Part shown: in pieces, positions 12,915-23,732 of the stretch | Layout: each line of letters starts with the position of its first letter | Numbering within the stretch: position 1 is the stretch's first letter | Assembly (NCBI GenBank): GCA_009103225.1 | Contig: RHPI01000008.1 | Span: 530,211-594,210, forward strand | Length of the DNA stretch: 64,000 nucleotides | Direction of reading: 5' to 3' | DNA from: Chlorokybus atmophyticus | Taxonomy: Eukaryota > Streptophyta > Chlorokybophyceae > Chlorokybales > Chlorokybaceae | Translations under genes and position numbers: made by a program | The notes under the pieces: model-generated | Seen by the model: the letters and a program-made list of their open reading frames with translations, nothing else | Database searches by the model: none | Told to the model about the DNA's origin: nothing

Positions 12915-14343
12915 CTAGTATGCAGTCCCCAAGTACTCCACGTCGAAGATGAGATCCGAGTTTGGAGGAATCAGACACTTGCCTGTCAACGAAACTTGCC
13001 ATTGGTCCGTGCACAAGCTAATGCTGTACGCAACGACCAACACTGCAACATGATACAGGCAAGCTCTCCAAGCTCACCTCCTCTGCAACCAGCTCCACGA
13101 GCGCCGTAGGCAAGCTCAGACGGGATTCGCAGAGTCCGCTTGCCACCTGCAGTTACGCATACGTCTCAGCAAGTATCAAACCAATGTACAGGGCTCCATG
13201 GCATACACCAGCCATGTCCTACCCTGCCGCATGGGTGGGATACTGTCGTTACCAAGGATGCCTATGTCCCAACCTTGGATTACCTGGGGGACACCAACAC
13301 TTATTCGGGCTGGGTCAGCAAAGGGTGAGTTATTCATGCCAAGCTTAGGTTTAACAAAGAGCAGCGCATTGAACCTGTCCAGCTCCAACTTTGAAACTGA
13401 AAGGCTTGCCGCGGTTGTAGCTGGAGTCAAAAACTGTGCCGTTGAGCAACTTGCCAGTGTAATGCGCCTGCAGCATGGACAGCACCGCAAATGTGCAGTG
13501 GATGAGCCAAGCACTGATCTCGTATGATGTGCCAACAAGGTTGCATTAAGTTGCACACAGTGCAACTTGCAGATAAAATGTACTGTGCTGAGCGAGATTG
13601 TTTGTTGCAGGTGACGATCACCAGAAGCGACTGACCTTGATCAATGTACCAGACTTGGCTTGCGACCCGCTCCCCTCAACGGTGTCGCAGTATGTCAGCC
13701 CAGTGGCTGAGTCCTTGACTTCAGAGCACTGCTGGGTTACCGCAAGCGCAGGTGCAGATGCAGCCACAAAGGCAAGCAAAGCCCTGGTGCACAGCACCTT
13801 CAGTTGACTGGCCGTGCGCCAGTTGTACAATGCATGTATGCACCAAACACAGCAGGGTGCATGCACTTTGGTGGTGCATGCACGCACATGCGTGCAGGGC
13901 GAGTCAACCAGCTAACAGCACAAACAACACGGAGCTATGCCAGATGGCCGGCAGTTGTGACTAGACCACAAATAGTAGTCACAGAAACAGCCGTGCAAGC
14001 TGTCAAGTAACACAAGCACGTACAACCGTCGCAGCGAAGGACGCAATTGCAAACACAACTCCAAGTGCATGCACTCCAAGGTGACCACGGCGCACAAGCA
14101 TACAACCTCTCCTGCGCGTTACCCGCCCAGGACTTCGCGGCGAAGAACAGCCTCCTCCGCCTTGATTGCTGCATGAGACGCTTTGGCAGCTTGGCAGCGC
14201 ACAGAGCCAGCCCTTGTGGCTGAGCTGTTGCACTTCTGGTGTTGTGAGCGGGAACGCAGCGCCGTGCCGCCTGCAGAGCTTCTTCCCAAGCAGCAGGACG
14301 CCGTCAGCAGCAAGCTGCAACACCCTGCCGTCGCCGTCATCAT
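12915..14343 (-). CDS. Thylakoid-lumen FKBP-type peptidyl-prolyl cis-trans isomerase
   Basis: Six exons, minus strand: 14343-14123, 13783-13636, 13467-13375, 13283-13223, 13146-13090, 12982-12915; 648 nt, 215 residues. The N-terminus is bipartite. Residues 1-60 are Ser/Ala/Arg/Cys-rich, as expected for a chloroplast transit peptide. A twin-arginine (RREVLGG, Arg68-Arg69) then precedes the hydrophobic ALLAFVAASAPALA, giving a Tat-type lumen signal with cleavage expected near residue 88. The FKBP domain follows: GLTYCDTVEGSG, HYTGKLLNGTVFDSSYNRG, VIQGWDIGILG, GGKRTLRIPSELAYG, IPPNSDLIFDVEYLG. Active-site-type residues (YTG, FDSS, VIQGWD, LAYG) are retained, so isomerase activity is plausible. 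It belongs with lumenal FKBP16-20 immunophilins used in photosystem assembly; the exact orthologue is not assigned. The exon 2 acceptor (13784/13783) was chosen because it fuses the RR motif to the hydrophobic core. Confidence 0.93.
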
Positions 14344-14571
14344 CCTCGCCGCGCCCAACGACCTCCGCACGGATAAGGTAGCAGTGCACTCAGTGCCTTA
14401 ACGCAGGCAGGTTGCATTCAGTGTCTTAATGTCACTGTAGGAAACTTGCGCTGAAGCAGCGCCGCTAATCACGTCGTTAGGGCATTGCTTGCATTGCGTT
14501 ACCAAAGCGGCGGCGGCGGCCAAGGCGAAGGCGGTGGCCGCGGGGTTGTGGGCACAGTTTGGCGTGGCGTC
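14344..14571. promoter_or_regulatory. Compact bidirectional promoter, FKBP / tRNase Z
   Basis: Only 228 bp separate the two start codons (FKBP ATG at 14343 on the minus strand, tRNase Z ATG at 14572 on the plus strand). Both 5' UTRs and core promoters must fit here unless they overlap coding sequence. The right half carries a GGCGGCGGCGGCC run. No TATA element is evident. Confidence 0.6.
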
Positions 14572-17500
14572 ATGGACAGTTCAGTTTTGACGGCCTCGGT
14601 GTCAAGTTCAGCATGGAATGTGACGGAATTGCCTGCAGCTGCAGCAGGAGCTGCTATGCTTCCCCGGCTTAGCCGCAAGGCCAGGCGGTGCCTTGCTTTC
14701 AGGGTCAAGCGTGTCGGGAGGACTGATAGTACGCGCTGTCATAGGCTGGAGTGTAGTGCGACTGCTGCTCCTGCCGATGCGACACGCAAGCTGACAACGA
14801 AGTCCGCAGTTGCAAGGATGAAAGTGCCGCAACTTAAAGGTGAGTCGCTGGAGTACACAGTGACACTGGGGAACAAAAACAGCAGGGGCAGCTCTGACGT
14901 GAACTGGACCAGCACGTCGCAATTGTACTTGTGCAACTGCCATGGTGTTGACCTACTTAGTGACGGCCAACACGTGCAGCAGTCGCATAGCAACATGGTT
15001 GTCATGTGTACACGTCTAAGAGCGTTGCAACACTTCGTTTTATTATAGTCGGCCGGAGTAGTGCTCTCGAACAATTTGCAGGCATCAGCATCGGTGGAGT
15101 CTGCCTTTGATGGTAAGACATGCTTACATGGCTTTATGTCTTGTCTTTTGTCATTGATGTCCCGTTTGTGTTGTTGCATATTCCAAGGGTGCCTGCACAA
15201 CTCAGCCACAATTCAGTTCAATGGTAATGGCCACAGTGCGCTTCATGTAGGATGCTGCACAGCAACGAGCGAGTCTTTGCTACTGCTACCGCCTTTCTGA
15301 ACGCTGGAAACCACCGTTCAGAAAGGCTTTGTAGGCATCGTGTTGGCTGCGCTGGTGTTGCCGAGCATGCTGTCTCTTGTCAGCCCTGTCAGTTGTTGTG
15401 TCGTATGGTTCTGATGAACTTATTTGATTGGTTTGGTTTGTTGCATTCTCAACTCAGCAGCTGAAAAACGTTTACTTGGGATGGCCATACCATCAAAATT
15501 TGCCAAGTAATTTGCTTATTACCGTTTTGGGTTGTGGTTGCATGTGGGGGGTGGGGGTCGGGTGGTGACAAACATTGAATCAGCAATTATCGCTCATGCA
15601 GACGAATTGGATATACGAGGATTGAGTACGGAGGGCTTGAAACCAGATCTTGTGGAAAGGCTGTGGGAGTCAATGCAGAGCGGCAATGTAAGTGGGCTAT
15701 AAACAGTGACGACATGCAGGCTGGCCATTGCTCAGTTGTGCCGATCTTTGTGTGGCTGATGTATGCATACGCTACTTAGCTTTCGCACTGCTATGCATGC
15801 AGGGTGGCTTTGTTATGGATTTTGAACAGCCAGGTCCAGCAAATGACTCACCCCCTGCAGAGGTAATTTGAAGTGAGGGTTTTGAAATCAGACATGCATT
15901 CAATTTCGTGCTGCTTTGGTCATCATTACAAATGCTTGTGATTGCAGGAGCTTGCTGCCGACAATTTGCCATCGAGTTCAGATCAAGAGGGCTCTCTTAG
16001 TGAAGATTATGGGGAGGACAATGCGACCGGCTTTGAGTTGGTCTTCTTGGGGACAAGCTCTGGTGTGCCTACCATTGCTCGAAACACGCAAGCAATTGCC
16101 TTACGGTTGGACAAATGGTTGTGGCTTCTTGATTGCGGTGAAGCAACACAGGTCAGAGCATGCATGTTGCTGGCCTCTGAGTTTGTTGTTGACAATGTTG
16201 TGTTGACATGCCATAGATTGCATGTCTGGCATCGCTAGCATTGAACTGCCCGTTGTCTGCAGCATCGCATGCTCCGATCTCGAATTTTAAAACCGGGCAA
16301 GATACAGCGGATATTTATCACACACATGCACGGCGATCACATCTTTGGTCTTCCCGGGGTACTTTGCTCCATCCTCAACTCCCGCGTGCACTCTCGCGTT
16401 TTGGCTGCGTCACCTATCTATGTGTATGGACCCCCAGGAATCAGTCAATATGTCCGCATGGCTATGGAGCTCTCCGCAACCAACCTTTCCACACCAATCT
16501 ATGTCTTCGACCTCGTTGAGGTATTGGTTGACGTGCCAGCATCATTGACACATGTTGTCCGCTGGCATAGTTGTGTCCCAGCATCAATTTATGCGGCACA
16601 GTGACTGGAGGTGCTGTTGTCATGGCATCAGCAAGCAATGAAACCACGCAGCTTCTCCTCCCCACATATTGCCTGAAAATAATGTGTTTGTGTGCTTGTG
16701 CAGTCTGTCACCATGGTGCAGCCCATTGCAGTAGACAAGCAGAACCGGCTGTTTGTCGGACAGATTGGGCCAGATGGGTCAGGCAGCACACCCCCATCCA
16801 GCACTTCCTTAAACGGTCGAGCTCAAACCAACCCTGACTCACGCGACTTCAGGTTAAAGCCGAGAGCAGCAGCACCCCAACGCAACAGTTACAGCCAGGC
16901 CTCGGCTGAAGGGGGTCCAACGTGGACAATTGTCAAGGAGGATGGCATGACCGTGACTGCGGCACCACTGCGACATAGAGTCCGGTGCTTCGGATACGTG
17001 TTTGACGAAGAAGATTCGCCCAGGCAGATGCTTGTTGACAAGGCGGTTTCAATGGGGTTGCCACCCGGTCCCTTGTACAAGCAACTGAAGGTGACGCAAA
17101 CTCGCGGAACAACAGTTTGCAGGCTCAAACATGTGCGCTTGCCGTTCAGGCTTGTTATTGCTATATATTGCTTACAAGTTGTCGTCCTGTGTGTTGATGT
17201 GCAGGCAGGAAAGTCTGTTAAAACTCCTGCTGGGAACACGATACACCCGGATCAGGTGCTCGGACCTGGGCGGAAGGGGCGCAAAGTGGTTTTGTTGGGT
17301 GACACCAGGGACTCGTCTGCGATTGCCGCAGCTGCCCATGGTGCAGACTTGATAGTTCACGAGGCGACATTTGAGAATGAACTCTATGACAAGGCTCTGA
17401 TCGCTGGGCATTCCACCGCTGGCATGGCGGGCAAGTTTGCCAGCAGGATTGCGGCCAGGCAGCTGGTCCTCACTCACTTTAGCGCCCGCTATGAGGCGTA

Positions 17501-17705
17501 CAGAACAAGTGGCGATGGTGAGGATGTTGAGATGCGATTCGCGGACGACAGCCGCGCGGTTGAGCTGTTGATACGGCAGGCTCAGGCAGCGTTTCCGGAC
17601 GGGAAAGTGAGCGCAGCACGCGACTACCTCCGCATTCCTGTGCCCCGCTATGATCATGGAACTGCCGAACAGCAGCCTGTGACCACGAATAAGTTTGACA
17701 TCTAG
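14572..17705 (+). CDS. tRNase Z (ELAC-type) with N-terminal targeting region and SAP-like motif
   Basis: Endonuclease removing 3' trailers from tRNA precursors. Exons: 14572-14839, 15089-15112, 15188-15223 (or 15206-15223), 15602-15687, 15803-15862, 15948-16151, 16263-16520, 16704-17090, 17205-17705; about 607 (or 601) residues. The start is the ATG after an upstream in-frame TTG. Residues 1-85 are Arg/Ser/Ala-rich with few acids, as in organelle targeting. Residues around 110-135 ([22 protein letters not shown]) resemble the second half of a SAP nucleic-acid-binding motif. The catalytic domain starts at [14 protein letters not shown] and has the zinc motif HMHGDH near residues 247-252, [13 protein letters not shown], the AGHSTAG block and LTHFSARY. 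It is the short (single-domain) tRNase Z type, as in bacteria and plastids. The first three small exons are less certain than the rest. Confidence 0.93.
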
Positions 17706-18746
17706 ATGACGGCCACTGCACGCTGGGCACCAATGCTTTGCGCTGGTCGGCAGTTTGGCTCTTTGGCAGTGCCACGTGTACCACTAATTGCAAGGCACGT
17801 TGATACAGTGTTGCAAGTCACAAGAGCCCAGGCACCTTAGATTAACACTGTACAGCTATTACCAGCTGGATAGGCTACAGTTATCTTTTAACGGTGAGCG
17901 CACGCCATGGTTGCAGGCCAAGCCCACATGGCAGGTAGCATAGCATAGTCATAAGTAGTGTATGGCGCGACCTGAGGTGGTTGAGGGCAGACAGGGTGCT
18001 GGAGTCAGCATTCTAGCACAGCAAGGTGGGAGGTTGGAAGGAGGGGCCTCAACAAGCCATTTTGCACATACACCCTATGCATGCGGACTACCTAGCATAC
18101 TATCTCTTGTACACCTTGTGCATGCCGCTAGTTGTGCCGTAGATCTTTATACACACCGACAGAAGAATTGCACGCTGCAGAAGAGTTGCAGTGCACATAT
18201 CTTGCACGCACTTGCTTGTGTCTCAAGCACTTGCGGGCTGACATTGACTGATTGCGTCCTGCTGCGCTACAAGTTATAACAATGGATGGAACTCGAATAG
18301 CTTGTTGTTGAAGGTGTAAGCTGCCTCATTTGATCTTGCAGTATGGTGCAATGGTTCATGTTGTGTCCAAAATATTGACCTTGTGCAAATGCAGTCACTG
18401 AGGTCTTCGTGATTTATGTATGTACACAAGTACATGGTCTACAAGACAAGCTGAGAGAAAGTGCTTCGTGTAGTATAAGTTCGTATGCTGTTGGACAAAC
18501 ACTCATTGCAGGGCATTTTCGGTTCAGGGCAGCGCTAGCTAGCCTAGATTGTGGTACACACCGTGCACTACTCAACCGCAGCCACTGCAGGCGCTCTAGA
18601 GCTGCATATGTTTCAAACCACGGCATGCAGTTGGCACGGGTCTTGCGTCAGTGAAGACAAGCCGCGGACTGGACCCGACAAGCACACAAAGCAAGCCTTG
18701 TGAACAACACCGCTATCGCAACGCAGGCATCCCACGCATGTGCATA
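17706..18746. other. Convergent spacer, tRNase Z / MRT4
   Basis: Tail-to-tail intergenic DNA with both 3' UTRs. It contains TGCATGCGG-type words and a segment near 18090-18115 (GCATACTATCTCTTG) that also occurs at 8335-8365. No coding exon or RNA gene recognised. Confidence 0.45.
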
Positions 18747-20594
18747 TTACGGGAACTCTATAGCCTGAACGTCGTGTTCTTTCTCATCACTCAAGTCGGC
18801 AGCCTCAGGAAACAACGTAAACTCGCCGTCGCTCCAGCGCGCTTCGGGTACTATAATTGACGTGGCCATCTCAATCCCAAACAACCTCTGCAGACACCAC
18901 AACCAGAGTCATGATGGGCACAGCAATGCACCGCAAACCCTCCGCCAGAGGAAGTTTAATGCACAGCCCCTTGTTGATCACAACAGCGCGGCAATAGTAT
19001 CAACTCACCAGCAACTTGGCAGCCTCTGGCGACAACGGCTGGCCCTCTCGACACACCGTGTAATCCGATACCAACTCCACAACTCCTGCGAGTGCACGCA
19101 ATGTGTTACACAAAGTGCTTCAAGCCTGGATGCGTGCGCATGCCCACATCCGAGAAGGCTGTCAACCGGTAAATGAGGAGTAAAATGGCATGAAGTGGGT
19201 GCATGCCTTTGTTCAGTCGCGTCGGCAACCCCTGTTGCCGCAAAAAAGCTTCCTGATCGTGCGCAAACATATCGAGCGAGCCTGCTGGATACTCAATCTG
19301 TAACAGGGGCAAACCCAACGCACAATCAATAACCAATGTACATACAACAATCACGATCTATACCCTATGCAAACAAGGCTTAGCTAACACAGCAGGAGCC
19401 CTCCCATTACCGCACCGTTTCTCTTGCAATGAAACCGGGACGCGCAAACTCGCTTGCTTCAAAATTGTGAAACACGGTCCTGACCTCCTCTTCCGGAAGG
19501 TTTGTGAAGAACAGCCCTCGGTTGCCCACAACCCTCTGCGCCAAGTCACAAACGGCAAACCCACAAGGTTGAGCAAACAGTAAACCTATGGTAGTACTAC
19601 GTACTAGGAGAGCAAGCCACCCACCTCACTGGCTTTATGTAGGCTGGGTTGTGGCTCGTCCGCTGGGGACCGCCCCAATGCAATTTGCAAGACCTTGTTT
19701 GAACCGAGGAAAAACCTGCGGCCATGGGATTGAATGAGTAACAACCGCCACAACCACCGCCATTAATACCACCACCACACCAACAACAACAAGCACAGGC
19801 CTAGGGCTCAGCTTGAAGTTTCCTTCTAACTCATTTTTGGGTTCCTACCTTGAAGAAGCAGAAAGTTTGTCGCGAAGCTCCTTCAGCTTGATATTGCGAA
19901 GGTTTCCGAAACGAATTATGTACAAGGACTTGTAGGAGTCCAGACACTCCCGTACTCTGCTCACCAGAGTTTCTTTGCGCTCCCGCCCCTTCTTCTTCGT
20001 GTGCGATAATGTCACTGTTTGCCCATGCGTCATGTGTCAACTCATGCCACGGACACACACAAGCAAGTGATGGAAAATTCAAAATAGCAACGTGGCATTG
20101 TGATAACAGCTAAGTTCGTGAACGTTACAGCAAACAGCGGGGTAGCGGCTAGTGGTGAATGTCAAAATGTGCATGCGTGTATGATGCACCAATCGCAACT
20201 GTTTCAGAAGTGCATACATGAGTGCATGCACTGTGTACGTGGCAAATAAACTTCTAGGGACAGCGCTTTGGCAAGTGTATAAACCGGAAATACTCTGGAG
20301 CTGCGGACGGACAAAGTGGCAGTACAGAGCGCACAACCGCAGCAAGGTGCTGTGTGCCGTGTGATGAGAAAACTAAAAAGCTTGCTTTGTTGGCAACTTG
20401 TTGTCCACTCATTCAAATTTTGTTGTGTTACAACATCCGGCTGAACTTGACAAACAATGCATTCATATGGTAGCATGCAACTGCTGTCTGAGCTGCAATT
20501 CGTTGCAATTGCGCTCGCAGAAGGCAAGAACATGGTAGGCAAACTCAAGTGCAGCTGTGCACTTACCAACTTTATTGCGCTTTGACTTAGGCAT
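18747..20594 (-). CDS. MRTO4: Ribosome assembly factor MRT4 (uL10/P0-like)
   Basis: MRT4 is a nucleolar pre-60S assembly factor that occupies the site later taken by ribosomal stalk protein P0. Seven exons, minus strand: 20594-20567, 20014-19849, 19715-19625, 19535-19416, 19297-19207, 19085-19009, 18887-18747; 714 nt, 237 residues, the expected family length. Collinear with human MRTO4: start MPKSKRNKVVTLSHTKKKG, YKSLYIIRFGNLRNIKLKEL, FFLGSNKVLQIALGRSP, GNRGLFFTNLPEEEV, QGLPTRLNKGVVEL, LSPEAAKLLRLFGIEMA, then an acidic tail. Intron 5 (19206-19086) has a GC donor: exon end AAAG then GCATGC. It is fixed by the split glycine codon at the conserved GLPT...KG block, and no GT donor of the right phase exists nearby. 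Confidence 0.95.
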
Positions 20595-22160
20595 GGCGCC
20601 AGCAGAGCAAAACTACAAGCACACAGCAAGCGGCAGCAGCTGCAACCCCACTGCAGGAATTGGCGACAATAAATGCTCAGCCTGGACTGGAGTTGGCGCC
20701 CACCCCCCACAGCTGCAGGACTAGACACCACACTCTGCTCCCTCTCCTTTACCTCCTGCTCCTCCTCCAAGCACACAGTCCGCCTCTAACAAGCTACTAC
20801 TCTCTCCGCGCGCCACGCCAAACTGTGGCCGTCTCTCCGCAGTTGGCGGCGGCGGCAGCGGCGGCGGCGGCGGTCACTGTCAGCCTACTGCGAGTAAGGC
20901 TATGCTGCTTCAGGACATGTCAATAGCAAGTCAGAGGTGCCTTTGCCTGTGGCAATAGCGGAGGCAAATCGCTAGAGGTATGCCATGAATTGAACAGAAT
21001 CAGTCAACACAGCCTGTGATGACTAATGCATACGTTGTGATGACAGGCAATAACTCACAGCCTTTCATGGAGTGAGATGAGTTATCACGTAGGTTGTCAC
21101 TCAACATATGATAATTTATCTTTGATTGTAACATAAAATTATCTCAATGTAAACCCGCCATTTACGGAAGACTCTGACGCTATGCGCGTTTATTAATCTC
21201 ATTGTAAGTTCTATCTTCACAACAATATGGCAATTATTACTTTGCCAATATTCTCGGCAAGTGCATCAAACCAACGAAACCGCTTAGCCATGATAAGCGC
21301 TGCAGAATGTATGTTCGAGCTTGAGCTCGAGGTCTTGCAATGTGGGTAAGTGGATACAAACTGTGGGTACTGAGTAAATACGCAGGCTTGAAATCACGTA
21401 AGCATAAATGCACAAAACTTTTGATGTATACACCATGACTCTTGTGGCCATGCAATAGCTCAAAATCGTAGAACTGCAAGCATAAATTAATCACTATATA
21501 TCCGACTCCAACTTAACTGAATTTAGCTTTTTATTGACCGTACGCAACATGGCTTGGAGTTTCTCAAATTCTTTATAAATTAATCTACAAAAGCCATTCT
21601 TAAATGTTATGATAAGTGGAGGTGTTGAACTTTGCAAGATGCACGCTCAAAAGGCTAAACCGACCGGCGAGCACATCAGAAAGCAAATAAGTTACAATAT
21701 GTGCATTTGATGGTAGAAAACGTGCATTGCCTTAAAACACTCGCAATCATCGCATTGTTACTTTTGCTTTGTCACATACGGCTACAAAGCTAAACAGCTC
21801 TCAGCACTCGGTATTCTTTGCATACATGCTAACCAATGCGGCTTGTTTATCTGCTGAAGCTTTTGTCTCAACATATGAGACAAGTACCCGTACCCGTACC
21901 TGTACCCGTACCCCTACCCTTATGTCCTTTGCATACACACAACCATTGCCTTTGACTATGTAAATGCCTATTGACTCCTGAAGTCAGTCACGATTGCAAG
22001 CATGCTATTGTATTTCTGTCCGTAGACATGTAGAATGTTTGTCAAGGCGTTAACCCACCTTCACAATTTAACCCAGCATGAGTTGCTGCCAAACACTTGA
22101 GCGAACTAGTCAACAACCACCTAAGCTGCACGTGGGCTGAGAGTTGCGATCTTGCCTTGA
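20595..22160. other. Spacer with second AT-rich stretch and a hexamer microsatellite
   Basis: Upstream of MRT4 (its promoter is near 20600-20950, with GGCGGCGGCGG runs at 20845-20870). From about 21050 to 22000 the DNA is AT-rich, with no supported gene. An imperfect GTACCC hexamer array lies at 21884-21920. Two short words (TGCACAAAACTTTT, and a CACATCAGAAA word at about 21674) are shared with the AT-rich island at 11.6-12.8 kb. Confidence 0.5.
21884..21920. repeat. Imperfect (GTACCC)n microsatellite
   Basis: About six units of GTACCC/GTACCT/CTACCC in tandem inside AT-rich intergenic DNA. Not a plant or algal telomere repeat (TTTAGGG type). Confidence 0.8.
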
Positions 22161-22962
22161 TCATTGCGTGGCTTTTGCTTGTTGAGCATCCAAATCCTGT
22201 TGCAGTGCTTGCTTGTATTCCAGCGTCTCTTTGTAGTCGATAGCTCCATAATTGTACACCCTGCTGGCAACAAAACCCACACCCACCTGCACCGGCATGG
22301 GTACACATCAGCAAGCCAACCATGCATGAGTGCATGACACCTAGATGTTGCCCTTGTCCATGTCCAATGTGGTGTTGAGACATGAGTGCAACTTCCAAAA
22401 CACATTTTAAGCAATGTCCCTCTTAATCCTGTTTGACCAACGGCATGCATTCATGTGTGCTGCTTGCTTACCGTCAACAGTGTAATCCCTATGACAAAGT
22501 ATCTGCTCGCAGTGCCAAGCCAGTTCCATTGATCCCCTTCCCAGAAATCCTGACTGCCCGGTTCTCTTGCGCTAGTAGCTGGTGATGGCATCTCAGAGTT
22601 GACGGATTGTTCTTGCGCTTCAATCACTGCGCCATTGCGTGCCTTGCGCTTGTTTTTACTCTGCTTGCCAGCAACAACCTACCAAGCACATAATAGCTTT
22701 TGCGACTTGCAGCTTGCAACCTATGATGAAAACTGCAATCTACTGACGCAAGAAACCGCTGGACAAAGCAACAGCAACATGCAACAGCTCTAACCTGCAG
22801 TCGAAATGCTGGTGTGCATTGAACGCGGCACGCCCGGTTCGCGCCACCTCGCAGCGTCCTCAAGCTTGGCGTGAAGCTGCAGCTGGCCTCGTCTCCTCCC
22901 CGCAGCGGCAGCGCCGCAGAGGACACCGACGCCACCGACACCGACGCCATTGCCACCGCCAT
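22161..22962 (-). CDS. Small putative plastid membrane protein with FWEG motif
   Basis: Three exons, minus strand: 22962-22795, 22678-22472, 22286-22161; 501 nt, 166 residues, all junctions in phase 0. Residues 1-55 (MAVAMASVSVASVSS start, ending RVQCTPAFRLQ) look like a chloroplast transit peptide. A basic then Ser/Pro-rich segment follows, then DFWEGDQWNWLGTASRY, one hydrophobic helix (FVIGITLLTVGVGFVASRVY) and a charged Gln-rich tail (DYKETLEYKQALQQDLDAQQ). I recall similar FWEG-plus-one-helix plastid proteins in green plants but cannot name the family. A thylakoid or envelope single-pass protein is the best inference. The start is the first ATG of two in frame; the second (22950) is also possible. 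Confidence 0.75.
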
Positions 22963-23732
22963 AGCCAACCCTAAACACAAGCTTGAACACAGCGCGACTC
23001 TCACTACCGCGTACGTCGCTGCCACACCACGGTATGCCGCTGCCCAACAGAGCAGCGGCAGTACTTTCAGTTTAGGGTTGGCGATGGCGATGGCGATGGC
23101 CCCTCATTGCGCGGCCGCGTCACTTTGTGGCCTATGTACACACAAACTGACGTCAGCATCGACGTACGACACTCATCGCGCGCTTCAGCGCTTGATCGAA
23201 CGGCACAGGAAGGATTTGCGGTACCGTGTCAGCAGAAGGGAAAACGGTCCGTCATCCGTAGCCAACTTGATATATCCGGTCGAAGGGGCAAAATCCGAGT
23301 TGGCGAGCAATCCACATCAATGGCAGCGCGCCGAAAACCGTGAAACGTACAGAGATCCCCGGGGAAATATCGCCAAATTTCCGCAATTCCTCGATTATCC
23401 AAGAGCAGAACCGTGCTAGCGGTTTCGGCGATTTTGCTACCCAAATGCGGTAAACTATGCAGTAAAGCCGCGCAACGTTTTGATAGGTTTTTGAGGCCCC
23501 AGCAGATGCAGTGTTTTCAAAACGTGGCAGCGAGCAGCGGCGGCGGCAGTTAAGGCGGCGGTGGTGGTGGCGAGTCTGTGTCTCTGTGGCCGTGGCGTCG
23601 TTGCAGTCTTGGGCGTGTAAGAAGGTCGTTTGTGAGAAGGCGAGATCGGTGCTCTCCCGTGTTGGTTGCTGTCGCGAGCGGCGCTCGTGCAATTCTGCTG
23701 CAGTTGCTGTTGAAGTTTGTAGCTGCGGCAGC
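22963..23732. promoter_or_regulatory. Divergent promoter region, FWEG protein / F-box-ankyrin gene
   Basis: Head-to-head spacer of 770 bp. It contains a (GGCGAT)n run near 23079-23100 and GGCGGCGG runs at 23535-23570. No other gene seen. Confidence 0.45.

Noticed and set aside
14485-14571. N-terminal extension of tRNase Z starting at TTG
   Set aside because: TTG is not a normal nuclear start; an ATG at 14572 lies in the same frame and leaves a plausible targeting peptide.
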